Shown in pieces: positions 42,086-49,571 of a DNA stretch of 64,000 bases. The stretch lies in contig NZ_JAUSTK010000010.1 in NCBI RefSeq assembly GCF_030812855.1, positions 1-64,000 of the forward strand, read 5' to 3'. The position numbers were made by a program, and so were the translations under genes. Position 1 is the first letter of the stretch, and each line of letters opens with the position of its first letter. A model generated the notes under the pieces. The model was not told where the DNA came from and did no database searches. It saw only the letters and a list, made by a program, of their open reading frames with translations. This DNA comes from Paenibacillus wynnii (lineage in GTDB: Bacteria; Bacillota; Bacilli; Paenibacillales; Paenibacillaceae).

Positions 42086-43853
42086 TTTTTTTAAGCTCTC
42101 CGATTCGCTCCAGCGCCATTAGCTGAATATCAGAGACGGATATTTTCCCCGTGGCAGACAAGGGGAACGATGGCAGGAACAGAATATAACGCGGAATTTT
42201 AAACGCTGACATATGAAGTGTTAGTTCTGCCTTCAACCTCTCCTCCGTCAAGCTTGCCCCCTTTTCAGGGATAATACAGGCACAGACCAGTTCCCCGTAC
42301 AGATCATCCGGAATGCCCACTACAAAAACCTCTTCTACCCCTTTCTGCTTTATTAGAAGGTTCTCGATTTCTACAGGAGAGATTTTCTCTCCCCCCCGTG
42401 AAATCAAGCGATTCAACCTCCCAGTTATCATCAAATTCCGTTGTTCATCCAGAAAGCCCGAATCCCCCGATCGGTACCATCCGTCCTCCGTAAAACAGGG
42501 ACTGACTGTATTCTCTTTCATGTATCGCATGACCCTGTGACTGCGAATTGCAATCTCACCATGCGCATGCTGAGGCAGATCCTCTCCTGTTTCCGGATTT
42601 ACAATTTTGACTTCCACCCCCTTGTCTACCTTGCCCCCAAAGCTAAAGCCTCCCTTCTCTAATTCCTTGGGATCTATCAATCCACTAAGGAAAGAGGTAT
42701 AGCTTAGCAATAGATAAAGCAAGGACCACAGCGGATTTTCCCTCCGGTTTAGGAAGCAGATACCGTTTGCAACAGAACCTGCCTCGGAGGAGCCGTAGCT
42801 TACCATAAAAAACACAAGCTTCAAGCCCGGGTCCCTGCTGACTTTTTTCAGCAAGGTATTATTTATAGCTGCCGATGTAAAGGCCAGCCCTACCAGGGAA
42901 GATAAATTGAATTCATTCCTTCTAGGTGAAGTGAGTATTTGTTGGATCATGAATGGCGTACCCGTCATAATTTGGCACCTTTCAAGTTCAAGCACCGACA
43001 ATGCATTCACGGGGTTAAAGTGCGTCAGCATGACGACCCGAATATTGCATACCTTGAGCGCGGTAAATAAGGTAGCAAAGCCCCCCAGATGATATAAGGG
43101 CAGTAGACTGAATAGTGAGAATTTATGGGCGATCCGGTCGGTTAAGCCGGCCATCAGCGCGGATCCCTTTTTCCCTGACTTCTCTCCTCTTTTCTTAACC
43201 AGAAAGGAAGCTGTGGAGCGGAGAACCCCTTTCGGTGAACCCAAGGTTCCTGAGGTGTATAGAAGAATCAATGGGTCTTCCGCCCGGATAGACTGATAAG
43301 TAAAACGGAACATTTGTTCATCCATCATGGCTGCCAACTGATATATATCTGAAAAGGGACGGAATGGTCTTTGGAGGAATGCCCCCTCATTCAGCACAAA
43401 AATATGAGGGGGCAGCCAGGAGCTGTCGGTACCATTTAATGCTGCCTCCGCAATCAACTCCTGTATCATCAGCGGGTAATATTGTTGATGGCCGCCCGAA
43501 CCTATGACCATAAGAGCAGGCTTGGAATCCTGAAGGTAGGTTAGTAGCTCTTCCTTTTTGGAATAAGCATTTAGGGGAACGATTACGGCACCGATACTAG
43601 CAGCTGCGTACATAGAAAGGATCAGCTCTATTCGCCCCTGCATAAGCAGCGCCACCCGGTCGCCTTTTTGGATTCCCAGCTGCAGGAAGCCTTTACCTAA
43701 GAGCTGTACTTCGTTCCATACTTGTGACCAGGAATAATGCTGTCCAAGCTCTGGAAAGCTGAATACAACGTCATGAGGAAACGTGGTTGCCCTTTTACAC
43801 AAAAGTTCGGATATCGTGTCTTTATGATTAAGGGACTGCTTCGATTTTCCCAT
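42078..43853 (-). CDS. AMP-forming acyl-CoA synthetase/ligase
   Basis: 591 residues from ATG 43853, chosen because GGAGGAGAAGG sits immediately upstream; the frame continues to a TTG at 43907 without a ribosome site. ANL superfamily: P-loop LLYTSGTLGSPKGV (about 211), A5-type YGSSEAGSV (about 350), hinge DSGFLDEQRNLMITGRLNRLISRGGEKISP (about 470-500) and the catalytic Lys in ATGKIS (about 573). It activates a carboxylic acid as acyl-AMP and then thioester. No carrier protein is nearby. Coupled to the acyltransferase gene. Confidence 0.85.
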   Translation of the reverse strand: MGKSKQSLNHKDTISELLCKRATTFPHDVVFSFPELGQHYSWSQVWNEVQLLGKGFLQLGIQKGDRVALLMQGRIELILSMYAAASIGAVIVPLNAYSKKEELLTYLQDSKPALMVIGSGGHQQYYPLMIQELIAEAALNGTDSSWLPPHIFVLNEGAFLQRPFRPFSDIYQLAAMMDEQMFRFTYQSIRAEDPLILLYTSGTLGSPKGVLRSTASFLVKKRGEKSGKKGSALMAGLTDRIAHKFSLFSLLPLYHLGGFATLFTALKVCNIRVVMLTHFNPVNALSVLELERCQIMTGTPFMIQQILTSPRRNEFNLSSLVGLAFTSAAINNTLLKKVSRDPGLKLVFFMVSYGSSEAGSVANGICFLNRRENPLWSLLYLLLSYTSFLSGLIDPKELEKGGFSFGGKVDKGVEVKIVNPETGEDLPQHAHGEIAIRSHRVMRYMKENTVSPCFTEDGWYRSGDSGFLDEQRNLMITGRLNRLISRGGEKISPVEIENLLIKQKGVEEVFVVGIPDDLYGELVCACIIPEKGASLTEERLKAELTLHMSAFKIPRYILFLPSFPLSATGKISVSDIQLMALERIGELKKNA

Positions 43854-43898
43854 TTCCTTCTCCTCCTTTGTAAAATACGGTCTGTTTATTTTCATCAT

Positions 43899-43988
43899 AA
43901 CGAACAAAGGAGTGTTTATCTTTAATTTACTGCCGGTTTCGTAAATGTTGTCTTTAATTTAACATCTTTATTGTACTTTATAAAGAAC
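43899..43988 (-). promoter_or_regulatory. SinR-type operator and -10 of the AMP-ligase/acyltransferase operon
   Basis: Operator GTACTTT-AT-AAAGAAC (43973-43988) abuts a minus-strand -10 TACAAT (43970-43975); the -35 is poor. A half-site AACGAAC (43899-43905) lies in the leader. The divergent gene at 44149 could share the operator. Confidence 0.5.
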
Positions 43989-44098
43989 AAATAAATAATT
44001 TTAATTAAAACCTGGACAAGTTCCTCTTTTGTTGCCACCCCGTTCAAATAATGTTTATAGTTTCGGCAAACTGTTTAGAATCTGGTACTAGGAGTTCA

Positions 44099-44107
44099 TG
44101 CTATAAT
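44099..44107 (+). promoter_or_regulatory. Extended -10 promoter of the second AMP-ligase gene
   Basis: TGC-TATAAT, with the perfect hexamer at 44102-44107, 42 bases before the ATG at 44149. No clear -35. Confidence 0.55.
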
Positions 44108-44148
44108 ATGTATTGTGGTTGCTACTACCTTTTTGATATGGGAGATGG

Positions 44149-45732
44149 ATGGAATTGAATGATCAGCAATGGATTTCACCTGAATATTACAATCTAACCT
44201 CGGAGATGGAGCATCATCCATCCGGCAAAATTGCACTCAAATGGTTAAATGAAAAAGGGGATCGCGAAGAGATCAGCTACGGTGAACTTCTGCAGCAAGC
44301 AAATCGGCTGGCCGGCGGACTAGCTCATCTTGGACTACATAAAGGCGACAGAGTTCTGGTGATGGTTCCGAGAAGAATCATTGCATACGTTATCTACTTA
44401 GCTTGTCTAAAACTGGGACTGGCCGTTATCCCTTCCTCAGAAATGCTCCGGGCCAAGGATTTATCCTATCGCCTCCGTCATTCTGAAGCTCGGGCCGTAA
44501 TCGCTTGGTCGGAGGTTATACACGAGGTAGATAAAATTAGTGATGACCTGCCCGCTTTGGATTTCCGCCTTTCTGTGTCAGGGAATGGTGAAGTTGACGG
44601 ATGGCTAGATCTGGAGGATTTAATGATTGGGCAGCCGGATCAACTGACTGCGGTTAACACCCACCGAGACGATATGGCTATCCTGGCTTATACCTCAGGA
44701 ACCACCGGCAATCCTAAGGCTGTAGTTCATAGCCATGGCTGGGGTTATGCTCACTTGCGAATCACTTCGTCCCCTTGGCTGGATATCCGGGAGTCAGATA
44801 CGGTATGGGCGACGGCTGCACCTGGTTGGCAAAAGTGGATTTGGAGTCCGTTCTTAGCGGTATTGGGAAATGGAGCCACAGGTTTTGTCTATAACGGACC
44901 ATTCCATCCGAACCGGTACCTGCAGTTAATGCAGGATGAAGGAATTCAGGCATTGTGCTGTACTCCAACAGAGTACAGATTAATGGCCAAAACAGAAGGC
45001 TTGGATACCTATGACTTGTCTCGACTGCGCAGTGCTGTATCTGCCGGAGAGCCTTTGAATCAGGAAGTCATCAACGAGTTCCAGCGCCATTTCAATATCA
45101 CCATCCGAGACGGATACGGACAAACGGAAAGCACTCTTTTAATAGGAACACTTAAAGATACCCCGATCCGCACAGGTTCAATGGGTAAAGCTATGGCGCC
45201 AGGCCTAGTTGAGGTAGTAGATGAGCAAGGGATTCCGGTTGCACCGGGAGTGGTTGGCGATATAGCCGTTCATTTGACCATGCCGGCTCTGTTCCACACT
45301 TATTACAAAGACCCAGAGCGTAAAGCGAGCTGTACCCATGGAGAATTCTTTGTAACCGGAGACCGTGCACGCAAGGATGAGGATGGTTACTTCTGGTTCG
45401 AGGGTCGGGGCGACGATATCATCATCAGTGCCGGTTACACCATCGGCCCCTTTGAAGTTGAGGAAGCACTCATGAGACACTCCTCCGTTAAAGAATGTGC
45501 GGTAATCGCCAGCCCCGATGATATTCGAGGCCATGTCGTTAAAGCCTTCATCGTTCTAAAGGATGCCTCAACGGCTTCACCAGAGCTCGTTAAGGAGCTG
45601 CAATCCCATGTAAAAGAATGGACGGCACCCTACAAGTATCCGCGTAAGATAGAGTTCATCAGCGATCTTCCGAAGACGAGCTCCGGGAAGATTCGGCGGG
45701 TTGAGCTGCGTGAGCTGGATCGAAATTCCTAG
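44149..45732 (+). CDS. AMP-forming acyl-CoA synthetase (medium-chain/aromatic acid type)
   Basis: 527 residues, ATG behind GGGAG. ANL motifs: ILAYTSGTTGNPKAVVHSH (about 183), PGWQKWIWSPF (typical of the MACS/benzoate-CoA ligase group, about 225), YGQTES (about 323), TGDRARKDEDGYFWFEGRGDDII (about 402) and the catalytic Lys in TSSGKIRR (about 513). It belongs to a different branch from the divergent ligase at 42078. Ends just before a strong terminator. Confidence 0.85.
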   Translation: MELNDQQWISPEYYNLTSEMEHHPSGKIALKWLNEKGDREEISYGELLQQANRLAGGLAHLGLHKGDRVLVMVPRRIIAYVIYLACLKLGLAVIPSSEMLRAKDLSYRLRHSEARAVIAWSEVIHEVDKISDDLPALDFRLSVSGNGEVDGWLDLEDLMIGQPDQLTAVNTHRDDMAILAYTSGTTGNPKAVVHSHGWGYAHLRITSSPWLDIRESDTVWATAAPGWQKWIWSPFLAVLGNGATGFVYNGPFHPNRYLQLMQDEGIQALCCTPTEYRLMAKTEGLDTYDLSRLRSAVSAGEPLNQEVINEFQRHFNITIRDGYGQTESTLLIGTLKDTPIRTGSMGKAMAPGLVEVVDEQGIPVAPGVVGDIAVHLTMPALFHTYYKDPERKASCTHGEFFVTGDRARKDEDGYFWFEGRGDDIIISAGYTIGPFEVEEALMRHSSVKECAVIASPDDIRGHVVKAFIVLKDASTASPELVKELQSHVKEWTAPYKYPRKIEFISDLPKTSSGKIRRVELRELDRNS

Positions 45733-45740
45733 AGGTTGAA

Positions 45741-45780
45741 AAAGAGACTGTCCCAAGCCGCTTTGGGTGCAGTCTCTTTT
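45741..45780 (+). terminator. Strong terminator after the second AMP-ligase
   Basis: Stem AAAAGAGACTG/CAGTCTCTTTT with inner CCCAAG/TTTGGG pairing and T-run. Confidence 0.9.
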
Positions 45781-45886
45781 GATGATGTAATTGCTAAGTT
45801 ACTTGACCGCTATGCGGCTACGCCAGGTCAACATTTACAGGGAAATTAATCCCTCTGAATAGTTAAAACCAAGAGGTATCGTCAAA

Positions 45887-45971
45887 AAGTTTGTGTAAGA
45901 GAGTAGAAGTAACTCCACAGGTAACCGTGACAACTACGGCAAATTGTCTGCCTACATGGGTTTCAATATAT
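45887..45971. repeat. 85-bp direct repeat, copy 1
   Basis: Begins AAGTTTGTGTAAGAGAG and ends GGGTTTCAATATAT. It matches copy 2 at 46201 at about 80 of 85 positions in the same orientation. The AAGTTTGTGTAAGAGA edge looks like an IS256-family terminal repeat, so these may be relics of such elements (low certainty). Confidence 0.8.
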
Positions 45972-45972
45972 A

Positions 45973-46157
45973 TAGTTGCACAACATACACTTATATTGCT
46001 TTCTTAGCACACTTTAGGATGTTTAATTGTACTTTATACACTTATTTTTTGGTAATCCGGGGTTTAACCGGCATATTCGTGTTTTTAGTTGTACAAAGTA
46101 CATCTATCCATACAATCGAGCGCCAAAGGCCAGAAATAAGTGTATAAAATACATCTA
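45973..46157. repeat. Four-unit 21-bp palindromic repeat array A
   Basis: Units at 45973-45993, 46024-46044, 46086-46106 and 46137-46157, each of the type TAGTTGTAC-TTT-ATACACTTA or a variant (U3 is TAGTTGTACAAAGTACATCTA with one central GTAC pair; quoted as two arms TAGTTGTAC and GTACATCTA around AAA). Offsets are 51, 62 and 51 bp; spacers of 30, 41 and 30 bp are unrelated to each other. The same offsets occur in array B. Confidence 0.8.
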
Positions 46158-46200
46158 TTACTCTGACTACCTCCGAAACGTGCCACTTCGGGGTAGGGTC

Positions 46201-46285
46201 AAGTTTGTGTAAGAGAACAGAAGTAACTCCCCAGGTATCCGTGACAACTACGGCAAATCGTCTGCCTACATGGGTTTCAATATAT
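46201..46285. repeat. 85-bp direct repeat, copy 2
   Basis: Same orientation as copy 1, five differences. It abuts the stop of the SUKH-like gene. The two copies flank array A. Confidence 0.8.
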
Positions 46286-46855
46286 TTACTCTGACCAATA
46301 CTTAGCCTCTGGATTCAGCTCCGCCCCTACTTCGCCTTCTTTAACTAAATCACAATCCAGATAGCCCTCTTCGTCCAAGAAATAAACCTCTTGCTTATAG
46401 AATTCGCAAAGCGTTTCCAGAAACTTCTCAGGCGACTCATACATAACCACCAAATCCCCAAAGTCATGCAAGAGGTCACAGACACGCTCCACACCGTCAG
46501 CTGAACGATAGTAACAAATGAAATCACTACCGTAGTTCGTGAGGATCGGCAGAACAAGCCCGTCCGCTTCGTGTCCTTTCTCTTCTAAAATCTGTGACAG
46601 TACCTTCATTTGCTGTGCGTATTCATCGATATGAATCAACCTGTACCCTGGCACAAATTCGATTAGGCTCGGTTCCTCTTCCTCACTACTAGTTCCGGAA
46701 ACCGTGCTATATATAGCTTTCAGAAGCAATGGTGTTTCAGGTAGAAGGTTTGTGATGGTGTTCTGTCCATCTTCACTTGTGCCTAAGCTTGAAATATAAT
46801 CTGGTCTTAACTGTGCCGATAAATTGAGATATTCTTGAAATTTTTGAGTAAGCAT
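46286..46855 (-). CDS. SMI1/KNR4 (SUKH)-like protein
   Basis: 189 residues, cytoplasmic, acidic. PGYRLIHIDEYAQQM (about 69-83), LPILTNYGSDFICYYRS (about 101-117) and VVMYESPEKFLETLCEFYKQ (about 133-152) follow the SUKH fold pattern. Many SUKH proteins are immunity proteins of polymorphic toxins, but no toxin gene is visible here. AAAGGATG site before the ATG. It stands alone between the repeat zone and the protease gene. Confidence 0.65.
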   Translation of the reverse strand: MLTQKFQEYLNLSAQLRPDYISSLGTSEDGQNTITNLLPETPLLLKAIYSTVSGTSSEEEEPSLIEFVPGYRLIHIDEYAQQMKVLSQILEEKGHEADGLVLPILTNYGSDFICYYRSADGVERVCDLLHDFGDLVVMYESPEKFLETLCEFYKQEVYFLDEEGYLDCDLVKEGEVGAELNPEAKYWSE

Positions 46856-46904
46856 GTTGTCATCCTTTATGTCATTCTGAATTTTTACAATCGCTATCTT
46901 GACT

Positions 46905-48053
46905 CTAGTCTATCTTCTTGCCTTTACCATTTAGGATTTTTAATTGTCCGTTTTCATTTCCTACCGTATAGTTAAGCTGGTATTGTTGATATACGGTTTC
47001 GCCATCGCGTCGTTCCTCAGCGGTTATAATGGCACTCACCTGCGAACTTTTTCCTCCATCATCTTCAACCGATGAGATACTCTCGATCACTACTTCACCG
47101 GTATTTAAATACCCCTTACGGAAGTCTTCATAGCTAGTTCCACCTTGCCATTGACTGCCAAGAAGGGAATAGGCCGTTACATAGTCGCTAGTAGACAGAC
47201 TATCGTAAAAAAGCGTAACTATGCTACTGCTATCCGATAACACATCCGCCGCCGAGTTACTATTGCTGCTGTTATCGGCCCCACCCTCCGACTCTGCTTC
47301 CGGGTGTTTCGACCATTCCTCCACCTGCTTCAATATGCTGCTGATCGGTATACTGAACCCAATCCCCGCTTCCTCCGTAGCAGCGGCCGAATTAATCCCT
47401 AATACTTCACCCGTAAGTGCGTTAACCAATGGCCCCCCGCTATTCCCATTCGTAATGGGTGCCGAAATCTGATATAGGTTGTTGTAAATATAAGGATCGA
47501 TCTCTAAGTTCCTCCCCACTCCGCTAACTATGCCTGTCGTTACGGTATTTTCCAACCCGAGTGGGCTTCCGAGAGCGAGCACTTCATCTCCAACCTCTGC
47601 TTTATAAGTACGTGCGATAGGCAACGGAGTGATATCCTTAAGTTCTAGAACCCGAACAACCGCTATGTCTGTATCGGTACCTATTCCAATAACAATTCCC
47701 GTATATTTTTCATGATCCAGCGTGGTTACTGTAACCTCATGCCAGCCTTCTACAACATGGGCATTAGTTAACAGGTCACCCTGGTTATTATATAGGAATC
47801 CGGAACCTAGTCCACCCCCGGTCTCTATGGTAACCACCCGTTTCTGTGACTCTTCGATAATTTCCTTACGAGTCATCGGTTCCGCTTGTGTTGTAGAATC
47901 CTGTACCTCCTCAAGAACTTCCGCCTCAACCGCAAGAAGCGGTTCTCCATCCAATTGTTGTGCAGCATACTGATGAACCCAGATGCCTCCTCCAGTTCCT
48001 GCTCCTAATATCAGTAGTCCCGAAATAACGCTCGCCCATACTATTTTCGACAT
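46905..48053 (-). CDS. Membrane-anchored HtrA-like serine protease
   Basis: 382 residues from ATG 48053 (GGAGGTGGGG ahead). One transmembrane anchor (about 4-24), then a trypsin-like domain with the full triad: His in LLTNAHVVEG (about 102), Asp in TDTDIAVVRV (about 132), Ser in TNGNSGGPLVN (about 207). No PDZ domain is visible; the C terminus (about 265-382) is a small NTF2-like/scaffold region. It lies 11 bp after the zinc-ribbon gene at 48065 in one operon. It probably degrades or activates envelope proteins under stress. Confidence 0.85.
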   Translation of the reverse strand: MSKIVWASVISGLLILGAGTGGGIWVHQYAAQQLDGEPLLAVEAEVLEEVQDSTTQAEPMTRKEIIEESQKRVVTIETGGGLGSGFLYNNQGDLLTNAHVVEGWHEVTVTTLDHEKYTGIVIGIGTDTDIAVVRVLELKDITPLPIARTYKAEVGDEVLALGSPLGLENTVTTGIVSGVGRNLEIDPYIYNNLYQISAPITNGNSGGPLVNALTGEVLGINSAAATEEAGIGFSIPISSILKQVEEWSKHPEAESEGGADNSSNSNSAADVLSDSSSIVTLFYDSLSTSDYVTAYSLLGSQWQGGTSYEDFRKGYLNTGEVVIESISSVEDDGGKSSQVSAIITAEERRDGETVYQQYQLNYTVGNENGQLKILNGKGKKID

Positions 48054-48064
48054 TTCCCCACCTC

Positions 48065-49315
48065 CTATTCCAAATACCAATTCGCATCCGCTGCAGCGAC
48101 TTTAACATCCCCATACGCTCCGTAGTAGGAAGTTGTGAATTCACCCGACTCCCCCGGGGCCAACCGGTTAGGATATACACTTACATACGCTTCGTCCAAA
48201 TAGGAATCTGCAGCATCTAGTATATTAATAGTTAGGTTGATCGAATAAATAGGTCGAGTCGCCCGATTGGTCACCGTTCCACTGATTTCAAGATACCCAT
48301 ACTCATCGTATACAGCCACCAGACCTGAAACTTCAACCGCAGCCGTCCGATTTGTAAGGTCTTCCTGAGCAGCTTGTTGTTGAGCCAGCACAATTCGATC
48401 TTTCTCCGCTTGTTCAAAGATCGTCTTCTCTTCCATTATCCGCTCTCTGAAGGTTGTTAATTTCTTATTCTCTATTGCATAAAATAAACCATCATCCACC
48501 GCCTGCAATGCACCTGTATAATCCTTGTCCTGAAGCTTTTTCTCGGCTGCCGAATAACTGATATCGGCCAATTTCACGATGATCTGTTGTTGTACAGCCA
48601 CTGCTTCCTCACCTTCAAACTTCTCTACAATTTTGAGCTTGTCTGCCAGCGCTTCTACCGTCTTCAACTGACCCAGCTCACCTTTTACCTTTAGGATAGC
48701 CAGCTTCGTCTGACCTTCAGAAAGCTTCTTCTTAATCGATGCAAAAAGCGGCTCCTGCCTTTTATCTAAAGCAGCGGTAAGAGTCTTCATGGAACTCTCG
48801 CTCGCCTGCAATTTTTGTGTATCCAAGCCCTCAATCGTCTGTTTCAATTGCTCCTCAAATTGTTGTGCTTCAACAGTAACAGATCGGTCCTGTTTCAACA
48901 CATCGTAACCGGGCCGCTTCTCAATCGCTGAGTCCAGCAGCTTAATCGCCTCACTGTACCGTCCCTTCATCGCTTCTCCTTCAGCCTTCTGCTGCAGAGC
49001 TAACACCTGATCGTTCACCTTAATCTCGTATTTATAGAACAGGAACAGCGATAACGTGACCATTACCAGCAATAGGGGAATTATCCATAAGAACATCCTG
49101 CCTCTTCCCCGAATGGGTTCTTTCACAGGAATTATGTCTCTATTGGACAGCTCAGTAGCCACTTCATGCCCCGCAGCCACTTCTGTATTTGCCAACTCCT
49201 TAATCGCCGCTTCTTCCTCCAGCGTTAATAACCTAGCACCGCATTCGATACAAAACGTTGAATCCGATATGCTTTTGGCACCACAATTGTGACAGTACAA
49301 TTCGCTCTCCCCCAT
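48065..49315 (-). CDS. Zinc-ribbon membrane protein with FxLYD domain
   Basis: 416 residues. An N-terminal zinc ribbon (YCHNCGAKSISDSTFCIECG, 7-26, four Cys) faces the cytoplasm, one transmembrane helix follows (about 74-94), then a long coiled-coil/TPR-like region (about 100-310) and a C-terminal FxLYD domain (about 325-416, LEISGTVTNRATRPIYSINL). GGAG site 5 bases before ATG. It is the first gene of the protease operon. The layout suggests an envelope scaffold or sensor that couples outside to inside; the role is inferred. Confidence 0.8.
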   Translation of the reverse strand: MGESELYCHNCGAKSISDSTFCIECGARLLTLEEEAAIKELANTEVAAGHEVATELSNRDIIPVKEPIRGRGRMFLWIIPLLLVMVTLSLFLFYKYEIKVNDQVLALQQKAEGEAMKGRYSEAIKLLDSAIEKRPGYDVLKQDRSVTVEAQQFEEQLKQTIEGLDTQKLQASESSMKTLTAALDKRQEPLFASIKKKLSEGQTKLAILKVKGELGQLKTVEALADKLKIVEKFEGEEAVAVQQQIIVKLADISYSAAEKKLQDKDYTGALQAVDDGLFYAIENKKLTTFRERIMEEKTIFEQAEKDRIVLAQQQAAQEDLTNRTAAVEVSGLVAVYDEYGYLEISGTVTNRATRPIYSINLTINILDAADSYLDEAYVSVYPNRLAPGESGEFTTSYYGAYGDVKVAAADANWYLE

Positions 49316-49345
49316 CTCTGCTCCTTCAAAATCCTGCTTATCGGA

Positions 49346-49461
49346 TAAAATCCCTTTATTATTATGTCATTATATGGTTTGTAACAGCAATATGAAATTT
49401 GCAGGAATTCGTCGCCTTTTCCCACAACAAGATGAAAAATATGACGATAAAGGGGATTTTA
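49346..49461. promoter_or_regulatory. Mirrored motif between divergent zinc-ribbon genes
   Basis: TAAAATCCCTTTAT (49346-49359) and ATAAAGGGGATTTTA (49447-49461) are the same 14-15 base motif facing opposite ways, so each gene has ATAAAGGG(G)ATTTTA in the same orientation upstream of it. A TGAC precedes each copy. It is probably a shared control site for the two divergent units. Confidence 0.45.
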
Positions 49462-49571
49462 CGTAAAATTATGGCATAAGACTATGGAACTAGATATACT
49501 TAGTCCAGAAGACTGGAGAAAATATTGGAAATAATGTCTTTGTTCATTAACAGCGGGGGGATTGGTATTTA

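Larger units (their letters stand above)
45733..46285. other. Gene-free repeat zone
   Basis: 553 bp without a plausible gene. It holds a terminator, a small hairpin (TTGACC...GGTCAA, 45803-45831), two 85-bp direct repeats and the first 21-bp repeat array. Short open frames here have no ribosome sites and run across the repeats. Confidence 0.7.

Noticed and set aside
45803..45831. The TTGACC...GGTCAA hairpin as an attachment site or tRNA fragment
   Set aside because: No integrase gene nearby, no second copy and no cloverleaf; it is only a short hairpin.
45887..46285. An intact insertion sequence
   Set aside because: No transposase frame lies between or beside the direct repeats; at most terminal relics remain.
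46286..46855. SUKH-like protein as immunity gene of a toxin system
   Set aside because: No polymorphic toxin or secretion gene is adjacent; the fold alone does not show the role.
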